Assembly (NCBI RefSeq): GCF_002835465.1
Contig: NZ_PIZM01000008.1
Location: forward strand, 124,001-188,000
DNA from: Psychromonas sp. psych-6C06
GTDB taxonomy: Bacteria; Pseudomonadota; Gammaproteobacteria; Enterobacterales; Psychromonadaceae
Length of the DNA: 64,000 nt
Direction: 5' to 3'
Shown one piece after another: positions 30,001-41,300 of this stretch; the stretch's first letter is position 1; the number at the start of each line of letters is the position of its first letter. The notes below the pieces were generated by a model, which worked only from the letters and a program-made list of their open reading frames with translations, made no database searches and was not told the origin of the DNA. Both the position numbers and the translations under genes were made by a program.

Positions 30001-32819
30001 GAAAGTGGTTGTTTAAGTGTAACAAGCGATAGGTCAATCCCATTATTCACAGGTGCCTTAACCTGCTTCATTTTATTAAACAGGGGGTTACCTTGGTGTT
30101 GCAAAATTGATTGTTCAATATCGATGCCACCTAGAACAATCGGTTTAATCAACGAAAAAGGCTTTTTACTGTTTGCATCATTGGCTTTAGTGATTAACTG
30201 ATATGGCTGTTTGGGTGCGCTTAAAATCAGATGTGCACAGCTCATATCTTTGCCCAGACCATTAACGGCGATTTTCTCTGCTATCCCTGTATTTAAATTA
30301 AGGGCCGATTTAATCAAACTTACCATCCCCGAGGCATTAAACAGATGACCTACTTGGCGTTTAACACTATCAATATTGGCGTTACTATAACATTGCGAAA
30401 AAGCCTGTATTTCCGCTTGATTATCCGCAATGAAACCACTGGCAAAGGCTTCTACCTGTTGAACTTGTTGTGGTTGAATCGCCGCTTGCTGACATGCTTG
30501 TTTTACGGCACGTTGTATTGCGTTGCTATCACTGCCACTGGCAAAGCTAATCGCATCAATCTGTGCATAACGGTTGTGCGATTCCTGTAACGCCGATTTT
30601 AATACTATCGCGCCCGCGCCCTCACCTACTGTCCAGCGATGATGATCCAGTATATTGTCTTGAATTTGCCCTTGAGGGTTTTCTTCTACTGTCCCGTAAC
30701 GCTGACGCAAACTAATGTTTTCAAAGGATCCCGCTAAATCAACGGCGGCTATCACAACCGCTTCTACATCGGACGTCGCAAACAGGTTTTGTGCTAGCTC
30801 TGTGCAACGGTATACCGAATTTTCTTCACTCGATACCGTGAACGCAGGGCCACTGAAATCCCAAAGTGCAGAGATACGTGATGCCATGATATTACCGATA
30901 AAACTCGTGTATTGGTTTAACTGCGCGGCACTGGCGATACTCTCTTTACAAATATTAATCAGCTCTGATTGTTCAGCGGCTGTTAAATGGATCCCCTGTT
31001 GCTCAAGACTTTGATCAATTTGCGTGCTTAAATTAACGCGCCCACGATACTGATGTAGGTCTAGCTCTAACCCCATTGCGACTAATACAGCAACATTAGC
31101 GCCCTCTTTTAAGCCCGCCTGTTGCACTGCATTATCAGCAACCTTCATCATCATAAGTTGCTGTGGGATCAAACAATCCTGAGGGTTAGGTGGTACTTTA
31201 AAGCGAAGAAAGTCGATATCAAACTGCTCTACATAACCCCCTTTAGGTGCATTGCTTAAACCCAGTGTTTGCTTGACGACACGGTTTTTCTCTATCCCTT
31301 TCCAGCGCTTTGCTGGTAATTCGCGGAAGGTATTGCCATTGTTATCAAGTAGCGTTTTAAAGTCAGCAAGATCACTAATATCTCCGACCATACAATCCAT
31401 GCCAACAATAGCCATCGGCGCAAGTGCTTTAACCGAATTGCTATTTGCTGTTAATAATGGCGTATTTCCCGCTTGTAAAACAAGGTGTGCGTTACTGCCA
31501 CCAAAACCGAAAACACTGACGCCCGCTGTTCGCGCTTTACCAGTCTGAGTTGGCCAATTAACCGTATCAATTGGCATCTGCTCACTGGTTAGAAAGGCTT
31601 GTTTGGTGTTAATGGCATTATTTAAACTAATGGTTGCCGGAATAACGCCTTCGTTCAGCGCATAAATCGCCTTAGTCACACCGGGCATGCCGGCCGCGGT
31701 TAACAGGTGACCTAAATTCGATTTAGCAGAGCCTAATAACGGCTTATGGTTATATTGGCTAAAGAAGGTTTCCATCGACGCCAGTTCGACCTTATCTCCC
31801 TTTGGCGTACCAGTTGCGTGACATTCAATATAATCAACCTCAGCTGGCGATATTTGCGCATCTTGGTAGGCACGTTGATAGGCAAGCACTTGGCCTTTAC
31901 TATTCGGGCTTAATACAAACTCTCCCTTACCATCGTTAGACAGTGCACCACCTTTGATTACCGCATGGATAGTATCGCCATCGCGCAGTGCGTCACTGTG
32001 GCGTTTTAGCACCATCATTCCCGCACCTTCTGCAGCAAATAGCCCTTGTGAGTCTTTATCAAAGGGGGCATGTTTATTGTTTGCTGGAAACGCTTGGAAA
32101 ATAGAGAATCCCATATTAACAAACATCGGATCAGCACCCGAAATCGCACCGGCGAGCATCATATCAGCGCGCCCGGTATGCAGGTAATCGCAGGCAAGTT
32201 TTATGCTATAACAGGAAGAAGCACAGGCAGCATCAAGTGAAAAGTGTGTCCCACCTAGCCCAGATGCCTTCGCTAATAAAGCGGAAGGGTAACCTGCAAC
32301 TAAGGCATTATCAGGGTTAATCGCTAACGGTTTTGTGAAGTTAGTTAACTGAACAGCATCGCCACTGAGCTGTTTCAGTGCATGTTCCACAACATGATAA
32401 TAAAAAGGCAAAAAGAGATGATTTGAGGTTTTTGTTGGAAATGACAAATTACCTAAAATTAGACCACAATCTTGCAGTGCATCACTGTTCCAGTAACCTG
32501 CATCTTTTAATGCTTGCTCAGTAACGTACAAGCCCCATTTATTAATATCATCTAATTGATGAAGGTAATCGCTATTGAGGCCTCGCGCGCTAAAAGGAGA
32601 AGCAACAAATTCAAACCCACGAATATAACCACCGTACATGCAGTAGAACTTATCGGTATCGCCCTTTTGACCAAGATATTTCGCAGGATCAACGCCCATC
32701 TCAGCAGCCGTGATCGGTGTTCTATTATCCTGTTTATTTAATAATTGCGTCCAAAACGCCTCTGGTTGACTTGAACCAGGAAACAGATTTGCAATACCAA
32801 CAATGGCAATGTTTTCCAT
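27024..32819 (-). CDS. pfaC: PfaC, PUFA synthase subunit (KS, chain-length factor, two FabA-like dehydratases)
   Basis: This 1931-residue multidomain subunit extends and desaturates the acyl chain. An N-terminal ketosynthase (about 1-450) has the nucleophile in DAACASSCYS (about C199) and the HATGTPKGD histidine. A second KS-like domain (about 465-890) lacks the active-site cysteine (the region reads SSEENSVYRCTEL) and so is the chain-length factor. Two FabA-like hot-dog dehydratases follow: WYFPCHFKGDQVMAGSL (about residue 1340) and WFFRYHFHQDPVMPGSL (about 1826), each with the catalytic histidine. The dehydratase/isomerase pair sets the cis double bonds. ATG 32819 (MENIAIVGIANLFPG) is preferred over 32831. 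pfaB ends 45 bases upstream. Confidence 0.97.
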   Translation of the reverse strand: MENIAIVGIANLFPGSSQPEAFWTQLLNKQDNRTPITAAEMGVDPAKYLGQKGDTDKFYCMYGGYIRGFEFVASPFSARGLNSDYLHQLDDINKWGLYVTEQALKDAGYWNSDALQDCGLILGNLSFPTKTSNHLFLPFYYHVVEHALKQLSGDAVQLTNFTKPLAINPDNALVAGYPSALLAKASGLGGTHFSLDAACASSCYSIKLACDYLHTGRADMMLAGAISGADPMFVNMGFSIFQAFPANNKHAPFDKDSQGLFAAEGAGMMVLKRHSDALRDGDTIHAVIKGGALSNDGKGEFVLSPNSKGQVLAYQRAYQDAQISPAEVDYIECHATGTPKGDKVELASMETFFSQYNHKPLLGSAKSNLGHLLTAAGMPGVTKAIYALNEGVIPATISLNNAINTKQAFLTSEQMPIDTVNWPTQTGKARTAGVSVFGFGGSNAHLVLQAGNTPLLTANSNSVKALAPMAIVGMDCMVGDISDLADFKTLLDNNGNTFRELPAKRWKGIEKNRVVKQTLGLSNAPKGGYVEQFDIDFLRFKVPPNPQDCLIPQQLMMMKVADNAVQQAGLKEGANVAVLVAMGLELDLHQYRGRVNLSTQIDQSLEQQGIHLTAAEQSELINICKESIASAAQLNQYTSFIGNIMASRISALWDFSGPAFTVSSEENSVYRCTELAQNLFATSDVEAVVIAAVDLAGSFENISLRQRYGTVEENPQGQIQDNILDHHRWTVGEGAGAIVLKSALQESHNRYAQIDAISFASGSDSNAIQRAVKQACQQAAIQPQQVQQVEAFASGFIADNQAEIQAFSQCYSNANIDSVKRQVGHLFNASGMVSLIKSALNLNTGIAEKIAVNGLGKDMSCAHLILSAPKQPYQLITKANDANSKKPFSLIKPIVLGGIDIEQSILQHQGNPLFNKMKQVKAPVNNGIDLSLVTLKQPLSLMATSPIKPHTSSEQVTMTKNSINSETSSEILQQTQTHQAFIRARQGAEQQISKLIKLQAQLLTGQSVAGQAPSSVVNQATFAPEQVETGFAIKGPAGYHYPALQLEERFNKPKQVIFDTADLVEFAEGDISKVFGEQYRIIDSYARRVRLPTTDYLLVTRVTDLEAKVNEYKKSYMATEYDIPVDAPFLIDGHIPWSVSVESGQCDLMLISYIGIDFQNKSERIYRLLDCELTFLEDMAFGGETLRYEIHIDSYAKNGEQLLFFFHYDCYVGDKKVLIMRNGCAGFFTDEELADGKGVIHNDKDKAAFANAKKSSFTPLIKNSKTQYNYADMMKLVDGDIAGCFGPEYDQQGRNPSLKFSSEKFLMIERITKVDPTGGHWGLGLIEGQKDLAPDHWYFPCHFKGDQVMAGSLMSEGCGQVAMFYMLWLGMNGTVNNARFQPMKGEPQTVRCRGQVLPQTNTLTYRLEVVEMGMSPRPFIKANIDIILDGKTVVDFKNLCMEIKEQDEDSAYPVTLPSNVQLLPTANTSLVESSVESAFNELESHVEQIPVEAIHEVENHLITDERGVQPFKDAKCPLMRVESDFNAPKEKGVTPIKHFEAPMVAGQNRTPDSLPFTPYHLFEFATGNISNCFGPAFDVYKGRIPPRTPCGDLQVVTRVIDVQGQRLDLKKTASCIAEYFVPADAWYFTKNSVDNWMPYSLIMEIALQPNGFISGYMGTTLVYPEKDLFFRNLDGEGELLRKVDLRGKTIVNKSVLLSTTMAGGMIVQSFTFDLLVDDEPFYKGKAVFGYFGGDALANQLGIDNGKTTNAWFVDNNTPAAQVEKIDLTDKTLSLFKAPIAKPHYRLAGGQLNFVDTVSIVEGGGKASLAYIYGERTIDASDWFFRYHFHQDPVMPGSLGVEAIIELLQTYALKNDLGKTFNNPRFEAPLTNVVWKYRGQITPLNKQMSLDVHITDIIKTDSEVRLVGDANLSKDGLRIYEVKDIVLSIIEA

Positions 32820-32863
32820 AAATATTCTCATTTTTCACGGCATAGGCCGTTTAATTTAATACG

Positions 32864-35311
32864 TTAATTAGAAACTTGCTGAATCAGTGAACCACTGAAA
32901 AAGCATTCAATATCGATAGCTACGCCAAAACTAATTAATTTGGCCACCGCACGTGCATAGGTCAACTGATCATCGGTGCCTTTGGCATTCACGGGCACGG
33001 TCAAATGTGCCTGTTCACGGCCTTTTAAAATCTTATCGGTCCAACTCGAAAGTGATCGTCCTGCGCCCATCTCAATAAATACCTGTGCCTGTTTATCCGC
33101 CAAAGCATCAATTAAACGCGGAAAATCAACGCGCTCACAGAGACATTTTGCAATGCTCACTGCAATCGCCTTTTGGTGTTGCGGAATCGGTAAGTAACAG
33201 GAGCTAGATATCATCTTGGTGCTAATACGCTCAGTCACTGGCATGTTATACAGCGCAAGCATATTGTCATACTCTTGATAAGCAGGCTCACTGTGAATGG
33301 CATTGGCCATATTAAGTGGCATTGCACGTACACCAAGGCGTTCGATCACTTGTAAACAATCCGCAGGAAAACCACCAATCACTAATGAATCGGGTGTATT
33401 GACAATGGTAATATAAACTCGCTCTGCAGGCTTAATGGCCGCATTCACTTGCTCTACACTGCCTTTAATGGTGTAGGTTTCCCATATTTGTTCAAACTCA
33501 CCGTCGTTAATATCTGGCAAATCCCAAAGCTTGCGAATCGCGCGAAGTTCACTGGAAAGTTGATGATTAAAGGTATCGGAGTTCGCCAAACGTTCACTCA
33601 TTAAGCCCGGATTATGCCAACAACCAAGCGCGGCAAACATGCTCACCTCTCCCATGCTGTAGCCACTGGCAAAATCAGCGTTAAGCTTAAAGACTTGTTC
33701 AAATATTTTAGTAAATACACAGGCGTAGCCGACACCACACTCAGCGATATTAGCTAAGCTATTACGTAGCTCAAGATCGCGTTGTTTTAGTGTTTTAAAA
33801 TCTAATGCCAGCACTGATCGCGGGTTTAATAATTCATCTTTTAACGACGCACTAATATCATCAGCCAAGCCAATGACGTGTGGATATATTGCTGGAAAAA
33901 GATGAAAAAGATCACGCCCAAGCCCAACATAAGTTGCACCGATGCCAGGATAAAGAAAGGCCGTTTTGGCGTTTTTATTCGGCACACTGCTAAAATAACT
34001 TCCCTTGGGTGTTTTCCAATCACCCTCATCGATAAAAGCTTGTTTAATGCCATTTAAGGCCAGTTTTATTTCGCGTGTTAACTCATCCCATGATTGGGCG
34101 ATGAATACAGCATGATAATTAAAATTGCCCTGTTTAAAGATTTGATAACACTGTTTAGCTTTATCTTTAAATTCACATTGTGGGTCATTAGTCTCCGCGC
34201 TTAATGCTTCTACACGTTGCAATAAGGTTTTTTGATCATCAGCCCCAACAATAAACAGTGCTTGTTTGCCATGAGACATAAAACCATTTGCGTGCACTGA
34301 TTGTCTGTCTTCGGCGTGTAAAACAACATGACTGTATGTTTGATCTGTTAACAAGCTATAGGCATAAGTTCGTGCATTTCCCCTGTTGGTAAACACTGGT
34401 GCGGCTTGATTAAACAGGTAAAAAGGCGCGCTTAACCACTTATCTAACAACGCTGTCTGTGGTGATTGCCAATCCTTAATAGCAGGACGATAGCGCTGTT
34501 GTAAGGCAATAACAGTGTGGATCAACCCCATAAGCTGCGAAACCATACCCGCCTCACCAAGCACACTTTTATGACAACTCACTGCGGTGGTTAATGTTTT
34601 ACAAGGTGTGTGATTGCACGATTCACTATAAGCGGTCAGTAATGCCTGTTGCTCAAAATCACACAACTGTTTATTTATACAGGACGAGACTTCAACACCA
34701 CTAATCTGATCACCAGTAAGCCCCGCTTTATTTAAGGAGTCTTTAATCACCGTTGCCATATTGGCATGGGTGCTAGTGCAACTATTATTGATGCTGGCGT
34801 AAACATAACTCTGCTGTTGCTGCGCAAACTTAGCACTGCTAAGTAATAAACAACTACTACCCTGTAACGAGGCATAACCGTTAAAACTGCTATCAAAACT
34901 GATACTGGCGTTATCGACATTCGTGACAGCAGTATTAAGTGAAGCGCTAATAATCAACACCGCAACATCATCGCAACAGATAATCTGTTCGCTACGCAAC
35001 AGTGCATCGCTGAGTGAATGAACAGACTCATAACTAAAGTGAGCCTGTGTAGCCCCTTCTGTCTGTTCAACACTCTCTTTCTCTTGTACAACTAAAACAG
35101 CAACCTGTTTAGCGGATAACTGATTTGCTAAGAGAACTGGGGTGGCACAGCGTTTACATAGCTCAGAGTAACTACCCGTTAAGGGCGTTGAGTTACTGAG
35201 CGCATCACCATAATACAAACTCGCTTCAACGTGATCGATACTGTGTAGATCATTATAGATCGCGTTAAAACCGATCACCGACAGCACAGTTTGCATCACT
35301 TTTACTGTCAT
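32864..35311 (-). CDS. pfaB: PfaB, PUFA synthase acyltransferase subunit
   Basis: This 815-residue subunit contains an acyltransferase domain in its second half. TAFLYPGIGATYVGLGRDLF opens it, and the nucleophile is in FASGYSMGEVSMF (about S555). The GRSLSSW segment comes near the C-terminus. The first half (about 1-330) is a degenerate ketosynthase-like region in which no active-site cysteine motif is evident. PfaB has been linked experimentally in other species to whether EPA or DHA is the end product; the product cannot be told here from sequence alone. Its ATG overlaps the pfaA stop (TAATG), so the two are translationally coupled. Confidence 0.95.
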   Translation of the reverse strand: MTVKVMQTVLSVIGFNAIYNDLHSIDHVEASLYYGDALSNSTPLTGSYSELCKRCATPVLLANQLSAKQVAVLVVQEKESVEQTEGATQAHFSYESVHSLSDALLRSEQIICCDDVAVLIISASLNTAVTNVDNASISFDSSFNGYASLQGSSCLLLSSAKFAQQQQSYVYASINNSCTSTHANMATVIKDSLNKAGLTGDQISGVEVSSCINKQLCDFEQQALLTAYSESCNHTPCKTLTTAVSCHKSVLGEAGMVSQLMGLIHTVIALQQRYRPAIKDWQSPQTALLDKWLSAPFYLFNQAAPVFTNRGNARTYAYSLLTDQTYSHVVLHAEDRQSVHANGFMSHGKQALFIVGADDQKTLLQRVEALSAETNDPQCEFKDKAKQCYQIFKQGNFNYHAVFIAQSWDELTREIKLALNGIKQAFIDEGDWKTPKGSYFSSVPNKNAKTAFLYPGIGATYVGLGRDLFHLFPAIYPHVIGLADDISASLKDELLNPRSVLALDFKTLKQRDLELRNSLANIAECGVGYACVFTKIFEQVFKLNADFASGYSMGEVSMFAALGCWHNPGLMSERLANSDTFNHQLSSELRAIRKLWDLPDINDGEFEQIWETYTIKGSVEQVNAAIKPAERVYITIVNTPDSLVIGGFPADCLQVIERLGVRAMPLNMANAIHSEPAYQEYDNMLALYNMPVTERISTKMISSSCYLPIPQHQKAIAVSIAKCLCERVDFPRLIDALADKQAQVFIEMGAGRSLSSWTDKILKGREQAHLTVPVNAKGTDDQLTYARAVAKLISFGVAIDIECFFSGSLIQQVSN

Positions 35312-38300
35312 TATTTAGCCACTTTTAAAAAGAGATCATTCAAGCTTTCACTCGCCGTCACCTGTGCACCAGTTACCTTTGCAAGGATAACCTTTTGTGC
35401 ATCAATCAGGCTTACATCAGCAATGACTTTTTTATTGCGTTTGTTAGCGGTCACCTTTAACTGCAAATAAAATGGCTGATCTACTGGTACTTCCCGATAA
35501 ACCGTCCACTGCAATGTAGCCGTTGGTAAACTACCAAGGCCTAATTGTTGTCGAACCCATACCAGTAACGCTTGATAAACCAGATCATTAGCAAAAACAT
35601 TATTCAGGGTAATATCAAACTCACCCTGTTGTTGCTGTACTGAACTTGGGATCAAGCAAGACAGTAATAACCCCTCTTCATCACAGTAATTAACGGCGTT
35701 TATACCCTGTAAGGTTTCACCATGAAATAGCGTGCCGTCTTCATATAAACAATGTGATTCAGTAACAAGTTCTGGCAGCTTTGAAGCATACAGTGGCGAA
35801 GTCGACCTTGTTTTTGACAGTGTTAAGGTTGCTGCGTAGTGAAAGGTGGTTTTATCCCCCTGTTCACTGGCAATTTTAACTTCCACCTTAAGTTGTTCAT
35901 TACTCTCTTCAAGTAAGTTAAGGTCAATCGCATAATCACTTGCCTGAGTGCCATCAAAGATGATGCCTTTAAACAGTTTATAGTTACTTAACCCCTGATA
36001 ATGATAATCAGGGTAAGTTGCTGTGACCGCCTCGACCATCCATGCAATAGCGCAAACCGTTGGAAACACCGCGTTATCACCAATTTGATGATCACTGAAA
36101 AAAGGATTGTTAGCCGTTAAAAGATGCTTAGTTAAACGACTAACTTGTGGCTTTTTTACAGCACTCTCCTGTGTATCAGCTTCACCGCCCATATCATTGC
36201 CCACTAAAATTTGTGCACAACGATTACTATCGGCCGCTAATTCACTAACCAATAACTGTGCCCCTGCATCTAAGGGAATGATGTACACACCACGATCATT
36301 AAACATACGTTTAAGTGCAGGTGTAACCATGCCACCATCCCAAGGACCCCAATTAAAACTTAACACTTGAGCAGAAGGATTAAGGGCCTTAAAGCGGTAT
36401 GCTGTTTTATTTAGGATATCATTGGCCATCGCATAATCGGACTGACCAAGGTTTCCGTAGAAACCAGCCGCCGATGAAAACAAAACCAGGTGTTTGATAT
36501 TTGCTTGCTCAGTGCAGCTTAATAGCGACAATAATCCCTCGATTTTAGTGTTATAAACCGCTTCCAATTCACTTAAGGATTTTTGCTCGATTAATTTATC
36601 CGCTAATACGCCTGCGCCATGAATTAGCCCAGTAATACCTCCCCACAGATCCGTGATGGGTGATACCGCATCTTGAACGCTTTGACTATTGGTCACGTCG
36701 GCACTCACATATTGCGCCAAGCCACCAGCAGCCTCAATTGCCAGTAAGGTTTGTGTGATCTCGCGATTGGCAATGATGGGTTTGATGAAATTCGTCACTG
36801 CAATAGGCGTTGGCTTTTCGCCCGATGCGATCAAGTGCTGCATCGCAGCTTTTTTCAGTTCACCTTCATCGCTAATACCCTGCGCCCAACTTGGCTCATT
36901 GTCATCATATTGAGAGCGACCTAATAAGATAAATTTAGATTGGTAAGTTTTCGCTAAACGGATCACACAATGCGCGGTAACGCCTTTTGCCCCACCACTA
37001 ACTAAAAACAGTGAGTTTTCATCGATGCTATTACCCGCCTGAAGCGCGTAACTGTCAGTTTGCTCAGCGATAAGTGTTAGGCGACCATTTGTATTAAAGC
37101 CGATTTCTACTGGCGATGCTTGTGTTGCGTTTAACTCATCAAATACAATGTTTGCCACTTTATCGGCACCAAACTTACTGGCGACATCAATCGCACGACA
37201 GAATACTGATGGCCACTCATGGCTGAGTGTTTTCACTAATCCCGTTAAACCAGTTTGTACTAAATCACTGTTTAACTCGTTATTGTCAACTCCAAAAGCG
37301 CCACCTTGGCGTGTTAACACTAAAAACGATGAACGGGCATCACTATTATTTGTTTCATTACTTGCAAGGCCGGTTAGCTTGGCAAGTAAAAATGCAAGTT
37401 GTAAACCTTGTTGACTAGATTGCGGATATTCGATGCCATCAATCGCCGTTTTACCTTGCAGATAAATCACCGCATGCCAAACATTTTGTGTGGCTAAAAT
37501 GGCAACTAACTCTTTCTCATCAAGTTGTTCAAGTGCAACACGATTGATCGCCTTAGAAAACGTTTTAGAGGTTGTACTCTCTACCCAAGCTGGAGTTAAT
37601 ACAGTCACAGCCCAGCCCTGTTGATTTAGTTTTTCAGCAAGACGTACTGCGCTTCCTTCCCCATCGTCGACCAATAATAGGTTTTCGCCATTTAAACTTT
37701 TAACGTCTGTTTCAACGGCATCAAGATGTTTAACGACAACTATACTGCTTGGCGCTGGGGTAAAATCATTATTGATTTCACTCACTACTGGTGTTTCAGT
37801 TGATGTTGTTGCAGCTTGCTCAATATTTGCCTTAACTGGCATCGCACCGCTAGCTTTCTCTTTCATGTAAGCCACGATTTCACCTAAAGTGCGAAGCTCA
37901 GCTAAATCCTCTGGATTTAACTCAGGTAGATCAGTGATTTCATCTTGCACCGAGCCTAAAATTTCAACACGTTTGATTGAATCGATCCCTAAATCCGCTT
38001 CCATATCCATGTTAAGCTCTAGCATCTCCGTTGGGTAACCAGTTTTATCGGCAACCACGGTCATCATTACGGTTTGGATTTTATCTAAATCAATTGCAGT
38101 CGCTGCTGGTGTTAGCGTTGGCGCAGTTTGCATCGCACCACTGGCTTTCTCTTTCATGTAAGCCACAATTTCACCTAAGGTGCGAAGCTCGGCTAAATCC
38201 TCTGGATTTAACTCTGGAAGATCGGTGATTTCATCTTGTACTGCTCCCAAGATCTCAACACGTTTGATCGAATCGATCCCTAAATCCGCTTCCATGTCCA

Positions 38301-41300
38301 TGCTAAGTTCTAGCATCTCCGTTGGGTAACCCGTTTTATCGGCAACAACTGACATCATCACGGTTTGGATTTTATCTAAATCGATTGCAGTCGCTACAGG
38401 TGCTGGAGTTAGCGTTGCCCCTGTTGGCGAAGTTTGCATAGCACCGCTAGCTTTCTCTTTCATGTAAGCGACGATTTCACCTAAGGTGCGAAGCTCGGCT
38501 AAATCCTCTGGATTTAACTCTGGAAGATCGGTGATTTCATCTTGTACTGCTCCCAAGATCTCAACACGTTTGATTGAATCGATCCCTAAATCGGCTTCCA
38601 TATCCATGCTCAGTTCAAGCATCTCCGTTGGATAACCGGTTTTATCGGCAACCACGGTCATCATCACATTTTGGATTTTATCTAAATCAATTGAAGCCGC
38701 GGTTTGTGGTGCTATTGGTGATATTGGTGCAGTCGCTTGAGCTAACACCGGTGAAGCAACCTCTGCTTTAGATTGCATATAGCTAACAATTTCACCTAGC
38801 GTACGAAGCTCAGCTAAATCCTCTGGATTTAACTCTGGAAGATCGGTGATTTCATCTTGTACCGCGCCCAGAATCTCAACGCGTTTGATTGAATCGATAC
38901 CTAAATCGGCTTCCATATCCATGCTAAGCTCAAGCATCTCCGTTGGGTAACCGGTTTTATCGGCAACCACGGTCATCATCACGGTTTGGATTTTATCTAA
39001 ATCGATTGAAGCCGCGGTTTGTGGTGCTATTGGTGATATTGGTGCAGCCGCTTGAACTAACACCGGTGAAGCAACCTCTGCTTTTGATTGCATATAGTTA
39101 ACAATTTCACCTAAGGTACGAAGCTCAGCTAAATCCTCTGGATTTAACTCAGGAAGATCGGTGATTTCATCTTGCACCGCGCCCAGAATCTCAACGCGTT
39201 TGATTGAATCGATACCTAAATCGGCTTCCATATCCATGCTAAGCTCTAGCATCTCCGTTGGATAACCGGTTTTATCGGCCACAACTTCCATCATCACATT
39301 TTGGATTTTATCTAAATCAATTGAAGCCGTGCTTTGTGATGCTATTGGAGCAGTCGCTTGAACTAACACCGGTGAAGCAACCTCTGCTTTAGATTGCATA
39401 TAGTTAACAATTTCACCTAAGGTACGAAGCTCGGCTAAATCCTCTGGATTTAACTCAGGTAGATCTGATATTTCATCTTGCACCGCGCCTAGAATTTCAA
39501 CGCGTTTAATTGAATCGATCCCTAAATCGGCTTCCATGTCCATGCTAAGCTCTAGCATCTCCGTTGGATAACCGGTTTTATCGGCCACAACTTTCATCAT
39601 CACATTTTGGATTTTATCTAAATCGATTGCAGCCGTGCTTTGTGGTGCTATTGGTGATATTGGTGCAGCCGCTTGAGCTAACACCGGTGAAGCAACCTCT
39701 GCTTTAGATTGCATATAACTGACAATTTCACCTAAGGTGCGAAGCTCAGCTAAATCCTCTGGATTTAACTCAGGAAGATCAGATACTTCATCTTGCACCG
39801 CGCCCAGAATCTCAACGCGTTTAATTGAATCGATCCCTAAATCGGCTTCCATGTCCATGCTCAGTTCAAGCATCTCCGTTGGATAACCGGTTTTATCGGC
39901 CACAACTTCCATCATCACATTTTGGATTTTATCTACATTAACGGCCGGTGTAGGTGTTACCTTTGTAGTAACAGGGACAACTTCAACGGTTGCTTGTGAT
40001 TGCATCGACTGTTGCTTCACTGGCTGTGCAACTTGCACAGGCTCAGCAGTTTTAACTGCAGTTTTCGGCTCAATATTACCAGTAACTTGAGGTTGTACCG
40101 CATGGCTAGGTGGCGTTGTTGCAGTAACAGTTGTAGTAACATCAGCAGAGAGGCCATCAAGCATCTTACTCATGTTTTCTGTTTGACTGTTTAAATAAGT
40201 TTCATGAACACGCAATGTTTCCGACTGGAAATCATGGTACATGCTCAGTGTTTTATCTAACCCTGACGGTAACTGTGTTTCACCCGTTTGCGCAGCTAAT
40301 ACTTCTTGGAATGTTTTGGCGTACTCCTGAGGCCCCTGCATATAAGCTTGATGCACATCGAGTAACTGTGATTGATGATTGACAAAATTTTCGACACTAC
40401 GCTCAATCGCATTAGCCGTTTCGACAGCGTTAGGTTGGTTTGAACCCTGAGGTTGGCCAGCACTTTTATCTACATAAACGATTTTTTCAACTTCGACGAT
40501 CTTCTCAACGATCACCTCTTTAATCACCTCTTTGACCTGTGCAGGTGCGCTGTTAGTAATGGTCCAATCATCGTTTAACGCTTCATCAAATGCTTTTTTA
40601 GTTTTCGGGCTCACATAAGCGGCACCTGTTAACTTCATCGCTAGTGGTGATTTTTTCGGTGCGACTAACGGGCGTTGCTGCGCTGAGTAGGGGTCAATGT
40701 TGTCAAGTTGTATGCCTAATACAGCCATCTCAACGGCAGCTAAACGTAGTTGCTGATCGGCTGATTTTTTCGCATTCGCATTGATTGCAATGCTGATAAC
40801 ATCACTTTTATCTTGCAAAATGTTATCCACTAAACGTGTTAGTACGTTTTTAGGGCCAAACTCAACAAAAATACGTCCACCCGCATCATAAAGGTTTTCT
40901 ATCTGCTCATTAAAATGTACTGACTGTAAAATATGGTTTTTCAGTGCAGCTTGGATTTCAACGCCATTATTTGGATGTGCCTTCGCAGTACCATTAGCAA
41001 ACACAGGAATAGTAGGCGAATTAAATTCAACCGTATCAATCGCATCGGCAAACGGCTTTTGTGCATGCCCCACTAACTCGGTATGGAAAGCTGCTGAAAC
41101 TGGCAACTTAACCACTTTGTAACCCTTGTTTTGTAACTGCTCAACCGCCACTTCAACTTGTGCGGTCACACCCGCAATCACAACCTGATTATTGGAGTTG
41201 TAATTAGCAATCGAAACGCCTTCAATCGCTTCAATATCTTTAGCAACATCATTTGGCGCACCAACAACAGCAGCCATAGTACCTGCATCGAAGTTTTCAT

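Noticed and set aside
37845-39945. CRISPR array or satellite from the regular 300-base period
   Set aside because: The repeats are in-frame ACP domains of pfaA with intact phosphopantetheine serines.
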